DNA of 64,000 bases from Trabulsiella odontotermitis. Lineage in GTDB: Bacteria > Pseudomonadota > Gammaproteobacteria > Enterobacterales > Enterobacteriaceae. The notes beneath the pieces are model-generated. The model was not told the DNA's origin. It was given only the letters and a program-made list of their open reading frames with translations, and made no database searches. The stretch's first letter is position 1. Each line of letters begins with the position of its first letter. Shown here piece by piece: positions 60,342-64,000 of this stretch. Position numbers and translations under genes: made by a program. Location: NCBI RefSeq assembly GCF_030053895.1, contig NZ_CP125781.1:1612001-1676000 (forward strand), written 5' to 3'.

Positions 60342-62829
60342 TCTGGTCGTAAACCTTGACGTCAATTCGTCAAAGTTTACTGAGCAGGTCAGCTACGCTC
60401 AGCGGCAGCTGAAGCAAACCGGTGACGCTGCAAATGACGCGGCATTACGTATTCAGCAGTCGTTCAGCAGGCAGCAAAGCGCGGCGCAGAAGGCCGGAAT
60501 ATCCGTCGGCCAGTACACCGCGGCGATGCGGATGCTTCCGGCGCAGTTTACCGACGTGGCCACCCAGCTCGCTGGTGGCCAGAGTCCGTGGCTTATCCTG
60601 CTCCAGCAGGGTGGTCAGATTAAGGACTCCTTCGGCGGGATCATCCCGACGTTCCGTGCCCTGACCAGCGCGATATCACCACTGGCGATTGGTTTCGGCG
60701 CGCTGGCGACGGCGACAGGTGCCGTTGTGTATGCCTGGTACCAGGGCTCCTCCACACTGTCTGATTTCAATAAAACGCTGGTGCTGTCAGGTAACAGCGC
60801 GGGGCTGACGGCTAACCGGATGCTGACACTGGTCCGCGCCGGGCAGAGTGCCGGGCTGACGTTTAACCAGTCCGGCGAAGCGCTGACAGCACTGGTAAAC
60901 GCAGGCGTTCGCGCCGGTGCGCGGTTTGACGACATGAGCCAGGCCGTGGCCCGATTCACACAGGCGTCCGGCCTGCCGCTGGACAAAGTCGCCGCGGCGT
61001 TCGGTAAGCTGACGAATGACCCGACGTCCGGTCTGATTGCGATGGCGCAGCAGTTCCATAACGTGACGGCAGAGCAGATTGCTTACGTCGCGCAGCTGCA
61101 GCGGTCCGGTAATGAAGCGGCGGCTCTGCAGGCGGCAAACGATGCCGCCACAACCGGGTTCAACACGCAGACCAAAAGCCTGCGCGACAACATGGGCACG
61201 ATAGAGGCCGCGGCGGATTCCCTTAAGCGGGCGTTTAAATCCATGTGGGACGCGGCGCTGGATATCGGGCGCCCGGACAGCGCGCAGGAAATGCTGAGCA
61301 AAGCGGAGGCCGCGTTCAGGCGTGCGGACCAGACGTGGGAGCTGGAAAAAAACGACCGCTTCATTAACGAAGAGGCGCGGGCCCGCTTCTGGAATGACCG
61401 TGAAACGGCACGGCTGGCGCTGGATATGGCGCAGCAGCAGGCCGGAATAGCGAAAGCGAACGAGGCTAATGCAGAGAAGGAAGCTGCCGCCGAGGCAGAC
61501 CGCCAGAAATATGCGGTTCAGGCGCAGGCGAATTACGCGAAAACGCAGAGCGCGCTGGAGAAATACACAGCACGCCAGAACGAGCTTAACAACGCGCTGA
61601 AAGAAGGGCGGATCCTCCAGGCTGACTACAACATCAACATGTCGGCGGCTAAAAAAGAGTACGAGGACACGCTCAAAAAAACGCAGGCAGTCAAAACCCC
61701 GGCAGGAACCCGCACTGTCGATACCGCGAGCGCGCAGACGCTGGAGCTGGAAACGCAACTGAGGACGCTGCAGGAGCACAGGGGTATCAACGATACCATC
61801 GGCCAGCAGCGCCAGAACCTGTGGCGACAGCAGGCGCGCTTTACGGTGCTGGAGGATGCGGCAAAAACCCGCACGCTGAGTAACGAAGAGAAATCCCTGC
61901 TCGCCAGTAAAAACGAGGTGCTGTCCCGCGCTGAACTGAATGCCCGTCTGGGCGATCAGATCGTGGCGCAGGAGCGGCTCAACCGCCTGCAGGATTCTTC
62001 GCAGAAATACGTCACGCAGATGGGTGAGAAAACCCGTGCGCTGCTGGACAGCGCCGGAGCGGGTAGCCGTGACACGCAGCGGCGCAATGAAGAAGCGCAA
62101 CTTCGTCAGGGCTGGATGAATGCCGGTGGTTCTGATACCGACCAGGGTTACCAGAACGAACTGGCCGCACTGAAAAACTACTATGCTGCCCAGGATACCC
62201 TGCGTGGCGACTGGTTATCCGGCGCGAAATCGGCCTGGGCTGATTATGTCGATTCTGCGTCAGATGCCTACGGTCAGGTTAAATCAGCGGCTGCAAGCGC
62301 CTTTGACGGGTTTTCAAAAAACCTCGGCGACATGCTGGTATCAGGTAAAGCAAAGTGGGCCGACTTCACCCGCTCCACACTGTCGATGCTGGCTCAAATT
62401 GCCATGAAGCAGGCGCTGGTAGGGCTGGCAAATTCAGCCTCAACAGCGTTTGGTTTTGCCGGTGGCGGCTTCACCGGATCCGGCGGGAAATATGAGCCTG
62501 CCGGGGTGGTTCACCGTGGTGAGTTCGTTTTTCACAAAGAGGCGACCAGCCGGATCGGCGTTGACAACCTGTACAGGCTGATGCGTGGCTATGCAACCGG
62601 AGGTTATGTCGGCAATGGTTCAGGTGCAATGGCGACGCCGTTTGGTGTGAGTGTTTATGCGCCTGTTTCGGTGACAACCGGTCAGCAGCAGGCTGGGGCT
62701 GATACGCAAAACAGCAACGTTCAACTCGGTCAGGCTTATCAGCGTGTGATCGACAAATCTGTCAGGGACGGCATCGTCCGGGAAATTCGCCCGGGCGGTA
62801 TTCTGTGGAATGCCAATAAAAACAGGTGA
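60319..62829 (+). CDS. Tail tape-measure protein H
   Basis: 836 aa. N-terminal TMP domain (VGDLVVNLDVNSSKFTEQVSYAQRQL), a hydrophobic patch ~115-145 (ISPLAIGFGALATATGAVVYAW), long Ala/Gln-rich coiled coil ~330-620, then lambda H C-terminal domain (WADFTRSTLSMLAQIAMKQALVG...GGGFTGSGGKYEPAGVVHRGEFVF). Its length sets tail length, here near that of lambda. Confidence 0.95.
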   Translation: MAQTAVGDLVVNLDVNSSKFTEQVSYAQRQLKQTGDAANDAALRIQQSFSRQQSAAQKAGISVGQYTAAMRMLPAQFTDVATQLAGGQSPWLILLQQGGQIKDSFGGIIPTFRALTSAISPLAIGFGALATATGAVVYAWYQGSSTLSDFNKTLVLSGNSAGLTANRMLTLVRAGQSAGLTFNQSGEALTALVNAGVRAGARFDDMSQAVARFTQASGLPLDKVAAAFGKLTNDPTSGLIAMAQQFHNVTAEQIAYVAQLQRSGNEAAALQAANDAATTGFNTQTKSLRDNMGTIEAAADSLKRAFKSMWDAALDIGRPDSAQEMLSKAEAAFRRADQTWELEKNDRFINEEARARFWNDRETARLALDMAQQQAGIAKANEANAEKEAAAEADRQKYAVQAQANYAKTQSALEKYTARQNELNNALKEGRILQADYNINMSAAKKEYEDTLKKTQAVKTPAGTRTVDTASAQTLELETQLRTLQEHRGINDTIGQQRQNLWRQQARFTVLEDAAKTRTLSNEEKSLLASKNEVLSRAELNARLGDQIVAQERLNRLQDSSQKYVTQMGEKTRALLDSAGAGSRDTQRRNEEAQLRQGWMNAGGSDTDQGYQNELAALKNYYAAQDTLRGDWLSGAKSAWADYVDSASDAYGQVKSAAASAFDGFSKNLGDMLVSGKAKWADFTRSTLSMLAQIAMKQALVGLANSASTAFGFAGGGFTGSGGKYEPAGVVHRGEFVFHKEATSRIGVDNLYRLMRGYATGGYVGNGSGAMATPFGVSVYAPVSVTTGQQQAGADTQNSNVQLGQAYQRVIDKSVRDGIVREIRPGGILWNANKNR

Positions 62830-62834
62830 TCACT

Positions 62835-63182
62835 ATGGCTGTTGAAGTATTTATCTGGTCGATTCAGGCGACTGGTCAGCCAACGACCAAAAGCAAGGAC
62901 ACAATCCGTAAAGCTCAGTTTGGCGACGGTTATGCGCAGGTGAGCGGTTCGGGTCTGAATGACGAAACGTTGGAGTTTGATTACACCTTCCGCGGGCGAC
63001 CGGAGACCGGGCTGGAGATTTATGCCTTCCTGCGCCGCCATAAAACGAAGTCATTTTTATTTGCGCCGCCCTTCGGTGAACTGGCGCTGTGGCGTGTTCA
63101 GGCGGACAGCCTTCAGAAGGTCATTCTTGGCAAAAAAGTGATGACGGTAACTGCAACCTTTGAACAGGCATTTGCACCATGA
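62835..63182 (+). CDS. Minor tail protein M
   Basis: 115 aa from ATG 62835 (AGGTGA 6 nt upstream; GTG 62826 is an alternative). FIWSIQATGQPTTKSKDTIRKAQFGDGYAQVSGSGLN..FDYTFRG is gpM. It belongs to the tail-tip complex. Confidence 0.92.
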   Translation: MAVEVFIWSIQATGQPTTKSKDTIRKAQFGDGYAQVSGSGLNDETLEFDYTFRGRPETGLEIYAFLRRHKTKSFLFAPPFGELALWRVQADSLQKVILGKKVMTVTATFEQAFAP

Positions 63183-63934
63183 GTCTTAATGCTGACTATC
63201 AGAAACTGGAGCCCGGTAATGAAATCCGGCTTTTTGAAGTGGACGGTACCGCGTTCGGTGTATCGGATGTGATGTACTTCCATGCATATAATATCCAGCA
63301 CACCCCGGAAGAGATCACCAGTGCTGGCGGTGATGAGTCAAAGCTGCAGGCCAAATCGGTCTGGTGGCAGGGAAACGAATACCGTGCGTGGCCATGCCAG
63401 ATTGAAGGCATCGAGGCGTCGACAGATGGTACGAGCGCGCAGCCAAAGCTGTCGGTCGCAGACCTGGAAAGTTCGATCACGGCATTGTGCCTGGCTTATG
63501 ACGATCTCGTTCTGGCTAAGGTCATTATCCATGACACGCTGGCACAGTATCTCGATGCGCGGAATTTTACTGGTGGCAATCCCGCGGCAGACCCGACGCA
63601 GGAAAAGCTGAGAAGCTTTTATATTGACGGGAAAGAGCTCGAAACAAACGAAGTTGTCCAGTTCGTTCTGAGCAGCCCGATGGATCTGCAGGGGCAGATG
63701 CTACCAACGCGCCAGCTTCATTCGCTGTGTACCTGGTGTATCCGCAACAAATACCGCTCCGGCGACGGCTGTGATTATGCCGGGACTCTGTATTTCGACA
63801 AAAATAACACCCCTGTCACTGATCCGTCGCTCGATGAGTGCAACGGCACGCTGACTGCCTGCAAGCTGCGGCATGGTGCAAACAATGAACTGCCGTTCGG
63901 TGGCTTCCCCGGCACGTCACTTATCAGGAGCTGA
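63179..63934 (+). CDS. Minor tail protein L (iron-sulphur tail-tip protein)
   Basis: 251 aa, 4-nt overlap with M. Four cysteines in LCTWCIRNKYRSGDGCDY and DECNGTLTACKLRHG correspond to the [4Fe-4S] ligands of lambda gpL. It joins the tail tip to the tube. Confidence 0.92.
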   Translation: MSLNADYQKLEPGNEIRLFEVDGTAFGVSDVMYFHAYNIQHTPEEITSAGGDESKLQAKSVWWQGNEYRAWPCQIEGIEASTDGTSAQPKLSVADLESSITALCLAYDDLVLAKVIIHDTLAQYLDARNFTGGNPAADPTQEKLRSFYIDGKELETNEVVQFVLSSPMDLQGQMLPTRQLHSLCTWCIRNKYRSGDGCDYAGTLYFDKNNTPVTDPSLDECNGTLTACKLRHGANNELPFGGFPGTSLIRS

Positions 63935-63935
63935 T

Positions 63936-64000
63936 ATGCGACAGAAAACCATTGATGCCATCATGGCGCATGCTGCTGCGGAATATCCGCGGGAATGCTG
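63936..64000 (+). CDS. Tail tip protein K, 5' end only
   Basis: Starts one base after L. The 21 visible codons (MRQKTIDAIMAHAAAEYPREC) match the start of gpK, a JAMM/NlpC-type protein of tail assembly. The rest is outside the window. Confidence 0.8.
   Translation, partial: MRQKTIDAIMAHAAAEYPREC

Larger units (their letters stand above)
31038..64000. mobile_element. Lambda-like (cos, siphovirus-type) prophage, left ~33 kb
   Basis: Starts at the tRNA-Pro junction and runs off the window. It has, in order, int-xis, a leftward accessory operon, repressor/cro control region, replication, methyltransferases, Q, lysis, terminase, head and lambda-style tail genes Z to K. All identified modules are intact. 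The right end (tail tip, attR) is not visible. Confidence 0.95.

Noticed and set aside
60787..62100. 437-codon open frame opposite the tape-measure gene
   Set aside because: Antisense shadow; tape-measure genes give long open complements because of their biased codons.

Overview
The window is a stretch of enterobacterial chromosome (about 31 kb) followed by the first two thirds of a lambda-like prophage (about 33 kb, running off the right edge). The host gene order glpA-glpT-glpQ-yfaE-nrdB-nrdA-ubiG-gyrA-rcsC-rcsB-rcsD-micF-ompC-apbE-ada-alkB-yojI-mqo-eco matches the gyrA region of Escherichia and its relatives. The extra genes (mgtE, ansB, a dinI-like gene, an mcp) and the GyrA sequence point to the Enterobacter/Klebsiella/Leclercia side of the Enterobacteriaceae. 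This is an inference from remembered sequences, and the species is not fixed.

Host part (1-31037). Glycerol-3-phosphate genes come first: divergent glpA and glpTQ. glpT is broken by an in-frame amber codon at Trp148, which predicts loss of glycerol-3-phosphate uptake and of fosfomycin entry. Aerobic ribonucleotide reductase follows (nrdA-nrdB-yfaE, with DnaA boxes and two NrdR-like boxes 31 bp apart), then ubiG, and gyrA with a wild-type quinolone region (Ser83, Asp87). Next come the Rcs envelope-stress phosphorelay, the micF antisense RNA with the porin gene ompC, apbE, and the alkylation-repair pair ada-alkB. The exporter yojI, mgtE, mqo, eco, ansB, a LexA-boxed dinI-like gene and a chemoreceptor complete the host part.

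Prophage part (31038 to beyond 64000). The element sits in the 3' half of tRNA-Pro(GGG). Only the 45-nt 3' remnant is in the window, and the rebuilt tRNA should lie at the other end. The leftward arm carries integrase, excisionase, an HslV/proteasome-like Ntn-hydrolase, several small coupled genes and a yfdR-yfdQ-yfdP block. The control region has a CI-like repressor, a Cro-like protein and matching TTGCG...CGCAA operators on both sides. The rightward arm has a CII-like regulator, an antirepressor, a replication protein, two DNA methyltransferases, a DUF968 protein and antiterminator Q. The late region has a third methyltransferase, a pinholin/SAR-endolysin/spanin cassette, a cos-like site, terminase, gpW, portal, a fused protease-capsid protein, and tail genes Z-U-V-G-T-H-M-L-K.

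The most unusual stretch is about 0.9 kb (roughly 37197-38081) in the presumed leader of the left operon. It has no convincing protein gene but many long inverted repeats. Among them is a tRNA-like module with acceptor, D arm, T arm and encoded CCA, interrupted by an extra block of about 54 nt. It resembles a large ornate phage RNA more than an ordinary leader, and I consider it the best candidate for something undescribed. Other items worth a second look are the glpT nonsense codon, a cytosine methyltransferase with nine periodic PxxT(I/V/L) repeats in its target-recognition region, and the Ntn-hydrolase.
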